This document shows positions 37,072-45,334 of a stretch of 64,000 nt of DNA, in pieces. How positions within the stretch are numbered: the stretch's first letter is position 1; the number at the start of each line of letters is the position of its first letter. Below the pieces are notes generated by a model. It saw nothing but the letters and a program-made list of their open reading frames with translations. It made no database searches and was not told the origin of the DNA. A program made the position numbers and the translations under genes. The stretch comes from SSF53 sp036170535 (lineage in GTDB: Bacteria > Spirochaetota > Leptospiria > Leptospirales > Leptonemataceae): the NCBI GenBank assembly GCA_036170535.1, contig JAVHPJ010000231.1:1-64000 (forward strand), read 5' to 3'.

Positions 37072-39381
37072 ATGTCCTTCCTTTCCCCGCGCCTCTGCGC
37101 CTTCGTCGGCTCTTTGCTCGTGACTGCGAGCGGCGTCCCGGCCTCCCCGCTCAGTTTTGACCTGTACGGACAACTGCGCGCCGGCCGCTGGGGCGCAGTC
37201 GAAGGCTATTTTTTGAATCGGAATCCCTCAGACGCAGCTGAACGTTATGCAGCGGCCACCGCCCGGATGCAGGCGCTGCGCACGTCCGGCGCCCCGGCGC
37301 GCGGCCAATCAAACGCCGAGCTAAGCGCTGCGTTCCGCGGCTATCTGGCGGCGGCCGGCATCGGCTGCCCGCCAGGCGACCAGAACGTACTCGTCGCGTG
37401 CGTCGCCGGGGCGCCGCCGGAATCCCGCCGGGCCATGGTCGAACGCCTGGCGCTCTGGAAGGCCTCGGAGTATGCGCGGATTCAGGGGCTCTCGGGATTC
37501 GCCAACGCGCTGGTTCTGCGAGCCAGCCTGGAACAGGACGATCCGATTAATCGCCGCATTTACGCCAGCCGACTGCAAACTTTGCTGGAATCCGGCGCCG
37601 TCGCCGATGCGGCGAGTCTGGCCGCGCGCAGACAGGTCGGCGGCAGCATGAGCGATCTGTGGCGCGCCCGTACGTTTGTGCGCGCGGGAGAGCGGGACGC
37701 GGCCAGGTCGGCTTTTATTCAGTCGGCCCGCGAGACGCGCGCCGGCTGGATACTGCGCGCGATCGTGCAGGACATGCGCCGCAGCTTTCCCGAACTATTC
37801 CGCGGCGAGGCGCTGAGCGGTCAGCCGGACTCGGTGCGCGACCTCACCGCCCTCGCCGAATATTTATCGCCCCAGGAAATCGCCGCGCTGCGCGGCGCGC
37901 TCAGCCCGGATCGAATCATCGCCAGCACGAATGCCGGGCGGGCCGCCGGCGACGGCGCCTACCTGATCGCGGCCGGTTACGGCAGCGCCATTCACAGCCT
38001 GGCGCGCGCGAGCTACACCTACTTAAATCAGAATCCCGAAACCCTCGAAGCCTGGGCGCGCGCTCTGCACGCAAAACGGCAATCGGACGGCGCCGTCGCC
38101 CTCCTGGAAGGCTTCGAAACAGCGCGCGCCGCGCGGCCCTCGCTCTGGGAATTCTACATTGAGCTGCTTGAGGCGCAGGCGCCGCGCGAACGCTACTTCG
38201 CCGAGACCCTGGAGTTTCTGGCGGCCCATCCGCAATATTATTCCGTTCAGGATCGGCTCATCGCCGCGCTCATCGGCGACGACGCGCGCCGGATTCAATG
38301 GGCGCCCGAAGCCTACTGGACGCGAGCCGCGCAAACGCTGCCGGACCAGACCGGCAAGGGCCGCTTTGTCTACTGGTACAAGCGCTATCTCCAGAGCCGC
38401 AACCGGCAGGCCGACGTTGAACGCTTGCAACGCGATTTTTATTTGATGGCGCCCGGCAGTTTTTACGTGGCCGCTTTCTGGGACGCGCAGGCTCCGTCCG
38501 GCGACTACGTGCGCGAGTGGAACGACGCATTTACGCGCGAAGACTACCTGCGCTGGGTCGGCCGCCATGGCGATAACGAAGCGGCGCAGCGCTTCCTCGC
38601 GCGCCGCAATATTGCGCGTTTCACCGACCCGGAGGCTGCCAGGCTCTGGAAGGACATGGACAGCGGGCGCTACTCGGCGCCCGAAGACGCCGCCCTGCTC
38701 TTTCGCCTGGGCGAAGCCGCACTCGGTTCCGAATACATACAGCTGCTGTACAAGAATCGCGTTTCGCGCAATGAGTTCATCGCCCGCCAGGCCGCCGTCG
38801 GCCTGCAGAGCGGCAATCTGCACATGTCGGTCTATTACACGCGCTGGCTTTTGCGCGAATTAAACGCGCCGGAGGATCCCTATACCTTGCCGCCTGGCTT
38901 GTTGAAGATCCTGTATCCGCGCCCGCATCGCGCCATTGTGCTCAACTACGCCGGCAAATACGGCATTTCCGAACACAAGGTTTACGCGCTCATGCGCCAG
39001 GAAAGCATGTTTAACGAGCGCGCGATCAGTCGCTCGGGAGCGCGCGGTCTTATGCAAATCATGCCCGCTACCGGACGCTGGCTGGCGCCGCGGCTTGGCC
39101 TGCAATCGCCGGATCTGATGGATCCGGATGTGAATATAAATATGGGCGCTAAGTTCTTTTCGGACCTCATCCGCACAAACGACGGCGATTTCCGCTGGGC
39201 GTCCATCGCTTACAATGGCGGTCCCGGCAACCTGCGGCGCTGGAAACGGGAATTTTACTCCGGCGACTTTTATTTCTTTCTCGAGTCCTTACCCAAGGAA
39301 GAGTCCCGCAACTACTGCCGTGTAACCTACCAGAACTATTTGCACTACGCAACCACCTACGCGTTATATCCGGAGAATTAG
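37072..39381 (+). CDS. Soluble lytic murein transglycosylase (Slt70-like)
   Basis: The protein (769 residues) has a signal peptide (LCAFVGSLLVTASGVPAS), a long helical repeat domain like the U- and L-domains of Slt70, and a C-terminal SLT goose-lysozyme domain. The catalytic glutamate is Glu644 in MRQES; GARGLMQIMPATG, DPDVNINMG and AYNGGPGNL follow as in the family. It cleaves peptidoglycan glycan strands in the periplasm. TAG ends it one base before cysS, so the two are likely cotranscribed. Confidence 0.9.
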   Translation: MSFLSPRLCAFVGSLLVTASGVPASPLSFDLYGQLRAGRWGAVEGYFLNRNPSDAAERYAAATARMQALRTSGAPARGQSNAELSAAFRGYLAAAGIGCPPGDQNVLVACVAGAPPESRRAMVERLALWKASEYARIQGLSGFANALVLRASLEQDDPINRRIYASRLQTLLESGAVADAASLAARRQVGGSMSDLWRARTFVRAGERDAARSAFIQSARETRAGWILRAIVQDMRRSFPELFRGEALSGQPDSVRDLTALAEYLSPQEIAALRGALSPDRIIASTNAGRAAGDGAYLIAAGYGSAIHSLARASYTYLNQNPETLEAWARALHAKRQSDGAVALLEGFETARAARPSLWEFYIELLEAQAPRERYFAETLEFLAAHPQYYSVQDRLIAALIGDDARRIQWAPEAYWTRAAQTLPDQTGKGRFVYWYKRYLQSRNRQADVERLQRDFYLMAPGSFYVAAFWDAQAPSGDYVREWNDAFTREDYLRWVGRHGDNEAAQRFLARRNIARFTDPEAARLWKDMDSGRYSAPEDAALLFRLGEAALGSEYIQLLYKNRVSRNEFIARQAAVGLQSGNLHMSVYYTRWLLRELNAPEDPYTLPPGLLKILYPRPHRAIVLNYAGKYGISEHKVYALMRQESMFNERAISRSGARGLMQIMPATGRWLAPRLGLQSPDLMDPDVNINMGAKFFSDLIRTNDGDFRWASIAYNGGPGNLRRWKREFYSGDFYFFLESLPKEESRNYCRVTYQNYLHYATTYALYPEN

Positions 39382-39382
39382 C

Positions 39383-40957
39383 ATGGCTCTGCGCTTTTCG
39401 AATTCGCTCTCCGGCGAAAAGGAGATCTTCGCTCCCGCCGATCCGACCCGCGTTCGCATTTACAACTGCGGTCCCACAGTCTACGACTTCGCGCATATTG
39501 GCAATTTTCGCGCGTATGTGTTCGTCGATTTATTGCGCCGCTATTTGCAGTACCGCGGCTACGGCGTCGAACAGGCTATGAACCTGACGGATGTCGAAGA
39601 CAAGATCATCCAGCGGGCCCGCGACGCCGGGCGCGACATTCGCGACTACGTGGCGCCGTACGTGGAAGCCTTTCTGGAGGACCTGCGCTTCTTACGTATC
39701 CGCGAGATAGAACATCGCCCGCGCGCCACGGAAGCCATACCGGCCATGATCGAAATGATGCAGGCTCTGGAACAGGGCCAGTACGCGTACGCCGCGGACG
39801 GCGGCGTGTATTTTCGCATCGCAAATTTTAAGAACTACGGGCGACTCTCGCATATCGATCCCGAACAATTGCGCGTCGCGGCGGACGGGCGTTTTGCCGC
39901 GGACGAGTATGAAAAAGAAGACGTGCGCGACTTTGCGCTCTGGAAGCCCGCCGACGAAGCCAGCGGCGCCGCCTGGAACAGTCCCTGGGGCCGCGGTCGT
40001 CCCGGCTGGCACCTGGAATGTTCGGCGATGATTCGCGAGATATTCGGCGCGCACGGCGTCGATATCCACACCGGCGGCATTGATCTGTTGTTTCCGCATC
40101 ACGAAAACGAAATCGCGCAGAGTTGCTGCGCATATCCGCATGACAACTTCGTACGCTACTGGCTGCACAACGAGCACCTGCTTGTAGAAGGACGCAAGAT
40201 GTCCAAATCGCTCGGAAACGTATTCCTTTTGCGTGACTTCAGCGAACCGGAGCGTCTGCAGGCGCTGATTGACGCCGGCAAGGCGCCCGCGGCGCTCGCG
40301 GGTCTGCAAAAACGCGGGGGACTCGCGCGCGCCATTCGATATGTCCTGATCGCCACGCATTATCGGCAAAAACTCAATTTCACCTTCGACGGCATCCTGG
40401 GCGCCGAATCGGCCGCCGGGCGCGTGCAGAATGTCATTGATCGCCTGCGGTCGATCGTTGGCGCCAGCGTCGCGGAAATGCAAGCGCGCTACGCCGCCGA
40501 AGACGCGACCGGCGCGCCCGGCGAGCGGCGCGCGACGCCGTTGGACTCAAACGCGGCGGACTTCACGGTCCGCGCGCGCGCTGAGTTCGTCGCAGGCCTC
40601 GACGACGATCTGAATGTCTCCCGTTCGCTCGCGGCGGTCTTTGAGTTTGTCCGGGACGTAAATGCTGCGCTCGAAAAGGACGAACTGCCGGCCGCCGCCG
40701 CCGCCGCCGCGCTGACCGCCCTTTACGGCTGGAATGAAGCGCTCGATCTGTGGGACTTTGCAGATCGCCCGGCGCCCGGCGCCGACGCCGGGATCGTAGA
40801 CGAAGAGGTGCGCGAGATCGAAGCGCTGATCGCAGCGCGCGCGCAGGCTCGCAAAGACAGAGACTTCGCCGGCGCCGATCGGATTCGCGACGAACTGGCT
40901 GCGCGCGGCGTCACGCTCAAGGACACTCCGCAGGGCGCGGTCTGGGAAAAGCTCTGA
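39383..40957 (+). CDS. cysS: Cysteinyl-tRNA synthetase
   Basis: Class I synthetase motifs are complete: the zinc cysteine in YNCGPTVYD, HIGN (the HIGH motif), GGIDLLFPHHENE and KMSKSLGN. At 524 residues it is longer than E. coli CysRS (461); the excess is an Ala/Gly-rich segment around residues 365-395 (AEDATGAPGERRA). The start ATG follows the slt stop by one base. It overlaps rlmB by one base (TGATG). Confidence 0.97.
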   Translation: MALRFSNSLSGEKEIFAPADPTRVRIYNCGPTVYDFAHIGNFRAYVFVDLLRRYLQYRGYGVEQAMNLTDVEDKIIQRARDAGRDIRDYVAPYVEAFLEDLRFLRIREIEHRPRATEAIPAMIEMMQALEQGQYAYAADGGVYFRIANFKNYGRLSHIDPEQLRVAADGRFAADEYEKEDVRDFALWKPADEASGAAWNSPWGRGRPGWHLECSAMIREIFGAHGVDIHTGGIDLLFPHHENEIAQSCCAYPHDNFVRYWLHNEHLLVEGRKMSKSLGNVFLLRDFSEPERLQALIDAGKAPAALAGLQKRGGLARAIRYVLIATHYRQKLNFTFDGILGAESAAGRVQNVIDRLRSIVGASVAEMQARYAAEDATGAPGERRATPLDSNAADFTVRARAEFVAGLDDDLNVSRSLAAVFEFVRDVNAALEKDELPAAAAAAALTALYGWNEALDLWDFADRPAPGADAGIVDEEVREIEALIAARAQARKDRDFAGADRIRDELAARGVTLKDTPQGAVWEKL

Positions 40958-41796
40958 TGGACGAACTCGTTTACGGACGGCAGCCGGTCCGCGCTTATCT
41001 TGAATCCGACTTTCGCGCGGAGGATTTGATTGAAATCGTCGTCCAGGACAGCCTGCCGCGCGATTTGCGCGACCTGATTGGCCGGCGCGCGCATCGCGCC
41101 GCCGTTACCAGCCTGCCGCGCCGCGAGATAGACCAGCGCTTTCCGGGCCTGAGTCACCAGGGTCTGGTATTGCGTTTGCGCGGCGGCGCCGCGCGCGCCC
41201 GGCGCCGCACGGAAGACTGGCGCGATCTGGCCGATCGCAAGGCGGGACTGTTTCTCTTGCTGGATCGAATTCAGGACGTGCAGAATCTCGGATCCATTAT
41301 CCGCAACGCGGAAGCTCTGGGCGCAGGCGCCGTTATTCTCACGGGCAAAGGCGCCGCGATTAACGACGTCGTACACCGCGTTTCTGCCGGCGCGAGTTTG
41401 TTTCTGCCGGCTTATCAAGAAAGCAACCTGAACAGCGTGATCGAACAACTCAAAAAACGGGGCTACTGGATTTGCGCCTCGGCCAGTGCGGCCGACCTGA
41501 CGCGGTACACAGACGACGGAGGACCGCAGGCCCGCGCCCATTTTGAAACCGAAAGCTTGCCGCCCGCCCGCGAGCTGGCGCTGATCATTGGCAGCGAAGG
41601 CGACGGCGTAAAGGCGCTCGCTCTGGAGAAGAGCGACTTTGTCCTCTCGATCCCTTTGCGGGGAAAAACAAACTCGTTGAATGCCGCCGTCGCGACTGCC
41701 GTTTTGCTGGACCGATTGATTAATCGAGCCGACGCGCCGCCGCATACAGCCCAGGACGGCGCCCGCGATCTGTCCGGGGATAAACCCTTAGACTGA
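40957..41796 (+). CDS. rlmB: 23S rRNA (guanosine-2'-O)-methyltransferase RlmB (TrmH/SpoU family)
   Basis: The 279-residue protein has a short N-terminal substrate-binding domain (MDELVYGRQPVRAYL) and a SPOUT domain with the three motifs DRIQDVQNLGSIIRNA, IIGSEGDGV and IPLRGKTNSLNAAVA, including the knotted SAM site. RlmB modifies G2251 of 23S rRNA (E. coli numbering); TrmH-type tRNA methylation cannot be excluded. The cysS-rlmB order is common. The last 25 residues are an unconserved tail. Confidence 0.88.
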   Translation: MDELVYGRQPVRAYLESDFRAEDLIEIVVQDSLPRDLRDLIGRRAHRAAVTSLPRREIDQRFPGLSHQGLVLRLRGGAARARRRTEDWRDLADRKAGLFLLLDRIQDVQNLGSIIRNAEALGAGAVILTGKGAAINDVVHRVSAGASLFLPAYQESNLNSVIEQLKKRGYWICASASAADLTRYTDDGGPQARAHFETESLPPARELALIIGSEGDGVKALALEKSDFVLSIPLRGKTNSLNAAVATAVLLDRLINRADAPPHTAQDGARDLSGDKPLD

Positions 41797-41925
41797 TTCT
41801 CAAATTCATCCCGCCAGCGCGCTGTGTATCAATTCCTTCTGGCTGCGCACTTGCAACTGTACAGCCTGCATTTGGAGACCGCACAACATTGCGCGCGTTT
41901 TCAATCCAATTCATGGCAGTTAAGT

Positions 41926-42291
41926 ATGAATAATACCGTATCCCGTAAAGATTTTCTGAAAAAGACCGCGTTGCTTGGCGCCGCCACGGCCGGAGCAGCC
42001 GCTCTGCTCGCAGCCTGCGGACGTCGTCCGCCCGAAGAGGGCGCTGGCGGTGAAACTGCCGCCGCCGCTTGCGGCGACGTAAGCAGCCTGTCCGCCGCGG
42101 ACCAGGCGACGCGTACGCAAATGACCGGCACGCTGAAGTACGTGGAGAAATCCGAAGTCGCAAATCAGTCCTGCGGGAACTGCGCGCTGTACAAGGCTCC
42201 CGCAGCGGGCGCCGCCTGCGGCGGGTGCCAGCTGTTTCCGGGACCGGTCGAAGCGGCCGGCCACTGCGCTTCCTGGGCGCCCAAAGCCTGA
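41926..42291 (+). CDS. High-potential iron-sulfur protein (HiPIP), Tat-exported
   Basis: The 121-residue protein has a Tat-like signal (SRKDFLKK, hydrophobic core, AAC31 that could be lipidated) and a C-terminal HiPIP domain. Cluster ligands are likely Cys83, Cys86, Cys101 and Cys114: SCGNC, then GCQLFPGPVEAAGHCASW, which matches the HiPIP ending well. HiPIPs carry single electrons in the periplasm; in Rhodothermus a HiPIP accepts electrons from ACIII. ATG 41,926 is chosen because it sits at the Tat motif; upstream frame shows no coding character. The gene ends in its own terminator. Confidence 0.87.
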   Translation: MNNTVSRKDFLKKTALLGAATAGAAALLAACGRRPPEEGAGGETAAAACGDVSSLSAADQATRTQMTGTLKYVEKSEVANQSCGNCALYKAPAAGAACGGCQLFPGPVEAAGHCASWAPKA

Positions 42292-42334
42292 TTCAGACAT
42301 GGTCGCGCGACTGCCGTCGCGCAACTTACAACGA

Positions 42335-42362
42335 AAGCCGGCGGAGACGCCGGCTTTTTTTT
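42335..42362 (+). terminator. Rho-independent terminator after the HiPIP gene
   Basis: AAGCCGGCG (42,335-42,343) pairs with CGCCGGCTT (42,348-42,356) across GAGA, followed by eight T. It lies between convergent HiPIP and folD; the T-run shows it acts mainly on the plus strand. Confidence 0.9.
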
Positions 42363-42369
42363 GGCCGGT

Positions 42370-43209
42370 TCAGCGCAGCGCGCGGACGCGTTCGGCGGAC
42401 TGTACGGTGTGCTCGAGCAGCATCGTGATCGTCATCGGCCCGACTCCCCCGGGGACGGGAGTGATGTAGCCGGCCTTTGCAGCACACGCATCAAAATCCA
42501 CGTCGCCCACATTGCCGGCGTTGTACCCGGCGTCGATTACTGTGCCGCCGGATTTAATCCATGCGCCCTGAACGAAACGCGGCCGACCAACCGCGGCCAC
42601 GACAATATCGCCACGCGAAACGACATCCGCCAGGTCGCGCGTTTTGGAGTGGCACACCGTGACGGTTGCATCGCGCTGCAGCAAGAGCGCCGCCATGGGC
42701 CGTCCGAGTATCGCCGAACGCCCGATCACTACAGCGTGCGCGCCGGAAATCGGTATATTATACTCGTCGAGCAAGCGCATAATTCCGGCCGGCGTGCAGC
42801 TCGGATAGCCGCCCAGGCCGAAGCTGATCTTTCCAAAGCCGAGCGTAGTGACGCCATCGACATCCTTCTCCGGCGCGATGCGATCAAAGGCCGCGCGTTC
42901 GTCGATTTGCGCCGGCGCCGGATGTTGCAGCAGGATGCCGTAGACGCGTTCGTCAGCGTTCAGATCGTCGATGACGCGGAGCAGTTCCGCGGTCGTCGTG
43001 GACTCAGGCAGTTCGATGCGGCGCGAGGCGAGACCGATCGATTCGCATGCCTTGCCTTTCATGCGCACGTAGGTCGCTGAGGCCGGATCGACGCCGACCA
43101 GAATCGTTGCGAGTTCCGGTTGCGGCGCGCCCAGTCGGGCGACGCGCGCCTTCAAGTCGACGCGCATCTTCTCCGAAAGCGCTTTTCCATCGAGTAGAAT
43201 TGGATGCAT
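42370..43209 (-). CDS. folD: Methylenetetrahydrofolate dehydrogenase/cyclohydrolase FolD
   Basis: FolD interconverts 5,10-methylene- and 10-formyl-tetrahydrofolate. The 279-residue protein has the substrate region VGVDPASATYVRMKGKACE (with the catalytic Lys of YVxxK), GILLQHPAP, PEKDVDGVT, VVIGRSAILGRPMA and TPVPGGVGPMTI. ATG 43,209 (MHPILLDGKAL) fits the family; the frame is open further upstream but that part overlaps other sequence without similarity. Monocistronic by context. Confidence 0.95.
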   Translation of the reverse strand: MHPILLDGKALSEKMRVDLKARVARLGAPQPELATILVGVDPASATYVRMKGKACESIGLASRRIELPESTTTAELLRVIDDLNADERVYGILLQHPAPAQIDERAAFDRIAPEKDVDGVTTLGFGKISFGLGGYPSCTPAGIMRLLDEYNIPISGAHAVVIGRSAILGRPMAALLLQRDATVTVCHSKTRDLADVVSRGDIVVAAVGRPRFVQGAWIKSGGTVIDAGYNAGNVGDVDFDACAAKAGYITPVPGGVGPMTITMLLEHTVQSAERVRALR

Positions 43210-43297
43210 GGCCGCGGACAGAGTGCAGCCCCGCCGGCATAACGACCAGTGCTTTTTCCAGCGCCTGCGTCCGGCCCGAGTTAAAGCCCGCTGCGGC

Positions 43298-43909
43298 TTA
43301 TTTGCGCGAAAGCAAAAGCCGACGCAGCGATCGAGCCTGTCCGGCGGCCCAGTCCGCCGTCGCCGCCAGGGCGCCCGCGCCGTACTCCACCGTGGCGAGC
43401 CAGGCGGGCAGCCCCGGCGCCTTTGCAAAGCGAGCATTCAGGCTGGCGCGCAGGGCGTTCAACGCGTCCAGGCCGGCGCGCGCCCGGATCTCTTCCGCCG
43501 CGATGTGCGCGAGGATCGCCTCCGGTTCCAGATTGGCAAAAAAAACTTTTAACAGCAGTTCGTTGCGCTCCGGCCGGGGCGTCGGCGGACGCCGGAGCCA
43601 GGCGCAAAGCGCGGCCCGCCCCCGGGCGGTGATTTCAAACCGTTCGGACGCGCGTCGTCCGACCGATTCCGGACGGGAACGCACCCGGCCCTCCCGCTTC
43701 AGGCGCTGCAGGGCCGGATAAATCTGGCCGTAACTTTCCTGCCAGAAATACCCCGTGGAACCGGTTATGCGCTCCCGGATTTCATAACCGGTGCCCGGCC
43801 CCATCGCCAGCATCCCGAGGATCACATAGGGCGTACGGCTTTCTCGTTCCCGGGGCGCAGCGGCCGCCCGGCCGCTCGCGCGGGGCCGGACTTTAATTTC
43901 AGTCTGCAT
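43298..43909 (-). CDS. PadR-family transcriptional regulator
   Basis: The 203-residue protein has an N-terminal winged helix (TPYVILGMLAMGPGTGYEI; QIYPALQRLKREGRV near residue 62) and a helical C-terminal dimerisation domain, as in PadR/VirR-type regulators. It is divergent from a CPBP-family membrane protease, with two 10-bp palindromes in the 50-bp gap; self-control and control of the protease gene are likely by analogy with other PadR proteins. Confidence 0.9.
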   Translation of the reverse strand: MQTEIKVRPRASGRAAAAPRERESRTPYVILGMLAMGPGTGYEIRERITGSTGYFWQESYGQIYPALQRLKREGRVRSRPESVGRRASERFEITARGRAALCAWLRRPPTPRPERNELLLKVFFANLEPEAILAHIAAEEIRARAGLDALNALRASLNARFAKAPGLPAWLATVEYGAGALAATADWAAGQARSLRRLLLSRK

Positions 43910-43928
43910 GGCCCCGATATATAATTGT

Positions 43929-43952
43929 CAGATATATCTGCAAGATATATCT
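43929..43952. promoter_or_regulatory. Twin palindromic operator (probable PadR sites)
   Basis: AGATATATCT occurs twice, at 43,930-43,939 (within the 12-bp palindrome CAGATATATCTG) and at 43,943-43,952, centred 13 bp apart. A third partial copy (GATATATAA) begins at 43,916. AT-rich dyads in the shared promoter gap of a divergent padR gene are the expected site for its product. Confidence 0.65.
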
Positions 43953-43959
43953 GTGAGGT

Positions 43960-44625
43960 ATGCAAAGAATTGGAGCGACGTTTTTTCATGTTATTTGGCC
44001 GCCGTTTTTGTTTTTGCCGGTCGGCATGCTGTTTGCGCCGGACGGGCGCCTGGATGCCACGCGCGTTCCCTGGATTCTGTTGGTCACCCAGGTCCTGCTC
44101 GCCGTGTGCACGACCTGGCTGGTGCGGCGTGGCGGGCTCAGCGCCGACGACCTGGGCCTGGGGCGAGCGGCTCTACGGCCGGCCTGGATCTACGGGGGCC
44201 TGGCGCTCGGCGCGCTGCTGGCCGGATCTTACGAAGTCGCCCTTGGGCCGGCACTCGACTGGCTCAGGGCGAATGTTGGCGATGTGATTCCGCCAGGAGA
44301 AACGCGCCGGGCGCTGGGCGCCGCGATCATCCCCTTTGCCATTGCAAACGTAGCGCTCGCGCCGTTTATTGAAGAGGTTTTGTACCGGGGCGTCCTCGAA
44401 CGGCGCTGGCGTGAATGGTGGGGACCGCGGGCGGCCTTTGTGATCGGCATTATCGCCTTTGGCCTTTTGCACTGGGCCGGCGGATTTTTTTACATTGGAG
44501 CGACCGCGCTGGTGGGCGCGCTGTTTCTGTGGGTGCGCCGGCAAAGCGACTCGCTGCACGCCGCCATCGCGGTGCACTTCAGTTTTAACCTTTGCGAAAC
44601 CAGCCTGGCGCTGCTGCGCGGGTAG
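43960..44625 (+). CDS. CPBP-family intramembrane metalloprotease
   Basis: The 221-residue polytopic protein has the family motifs EEVLYRG (EExxxR, near residue 139), FGLLH (FxxxH type) and HFSFNL (HxxxN). Members include type II CAAX-processing and bacteriocin-immunity proteases. The substrate cannot be read from sequence. GAGG is only one base before ATG 43,960, too close for ideal initiation, so the start may be different. It is probably controlled by the divergent PadR regulator. The stop is TAG. Confidence 0.85.
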   Translation: MQRIGATFFHVIWPPFLFLPVGMLFAPDGRLDATRVPWILLVTQVLLAVCTTWLVRRGGLSADDLGLGRAALRPAWIYGGLALGALLAGSYEVALGPALDWLRANVGDVIPPGETRRALGAAIIPFAIANVALAPFIEEVLYRGVLERRWREWWGPRAAFVIGIIAFGLLHWAGGFFYIGATALVGALFLWVRRQSDSLHAAIAVHFSFNLCETSLALLRG

Positions 44626-44639
44626 CCGCATGATTTCCA

Positions 44640-44669
44640 CGCGCGCGCGAAATTCGCCCGCGCGCGCGC
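44640..44669. repeat. Alternating (CG)n inverted repeat between convergent genes
   Basis: CGCGCGCGCG (44,640-44,649) and a second CGCGCGCGC tract (44,659-44,669) flank AAATTCGCC. The two tracts can pair and lie between the stops of the CPBP gene and leuD. There is no T-run, so a standard terminator is not shown. Confidence 0.6.
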
Positions 44670-44682
44670 AGACCGGCGTCGC

Positions 44683-45303
44683 TCAGGCGCCGAGGGCGTG
44701 GTAGGGACGACGCTCGCGATATTGTTTTTCAAACGCGGTGATTTGCGGCTCTTTTACCAGAGTCAGACCGATGTCGTCCCAGCCGTTCAAGAGGCATTCG
44801 CGCAGAAAAGGATCCAGCGTAAAGGCGTACGTCCGGCCGCCGGCCGCAATCGTTTGCGTCTCCAGATCGGCATGAATTTCCGCTCCTTCGTTCGCCTCCA
44901 CCCAGGCCATGATCTCCTGGACCTCGGCCCGCGCGAGCTTCACGGGCAGCATGCCGTTCTTGATGCAGTTGTTAAAGAAGATATCTGCATACGACGGCGC
45001 AATGACGACGCGAAAGCCGTAGTCTTCGAGCGCCCAGGGCGCGTGTTCGCGGCTCGAACCGCAGCCGAAGTTGTCCCCGGCCACAAGGACGCTCGCGCCT
45101 TTGTAGCGCGGAAAATTCAGAACGAACTCCGGATTAGCCTTTTCGCCGGCGTCATCCAGAAATCGCCAGTCGTGGAAGAGATGCACGCCAAAGCCCGTAC
45201 GCTCGATCTTTTTCAGAAACTGCTTGGGAATGATCTGATCGGTATCCACATCCGAGCGATTCAGCGGGACGGCGCGCCCCGTGTGTTTTCTTAATGCTTG
45301 CAT
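44683..45303 (-). CDS. leuD: 3-isopropylmalate dehydratase small subunit LeuD
   Basis: LeuD is the swivelling-domain partner of LeuC in leucine synthesis. The 206-residue protein has RSDVDTDQIIPKQFL (residues 17-31) and FGCGSSREHAPWAL near 74. It follows leuC by 31 bp on the same strand. Confidence 0.97.
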   Translation of the reverse strand: MQALRKHTGRAVPLNRSDVDTDQIIPKQFLKKIERTGFGVHLFHDWRFLDDAGEKANPEFVLNFPRYKGASVLVAGDNFGCGSSREHAPWALEDYGFRVVIAPSYADIFFNNCIKNGMLPVKLARAEVQEIMAWVEANEGAEIHADLETQTIAAGGRTYAFTLDPFLRECLLNGWDDIGLTLVKEPQITAFEKQYRERRPYHALGA

Positions 45304-45334
45304 AGTATTTGCTCCTGATTCCGGCGGCTGCCCG

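Noticed and set aside
40470..40570. Domain insertion with a separate function in CysS
   Set aside because: The extra segment is short, Ala/Gly/Arg-rich and likely an unstructured loop.
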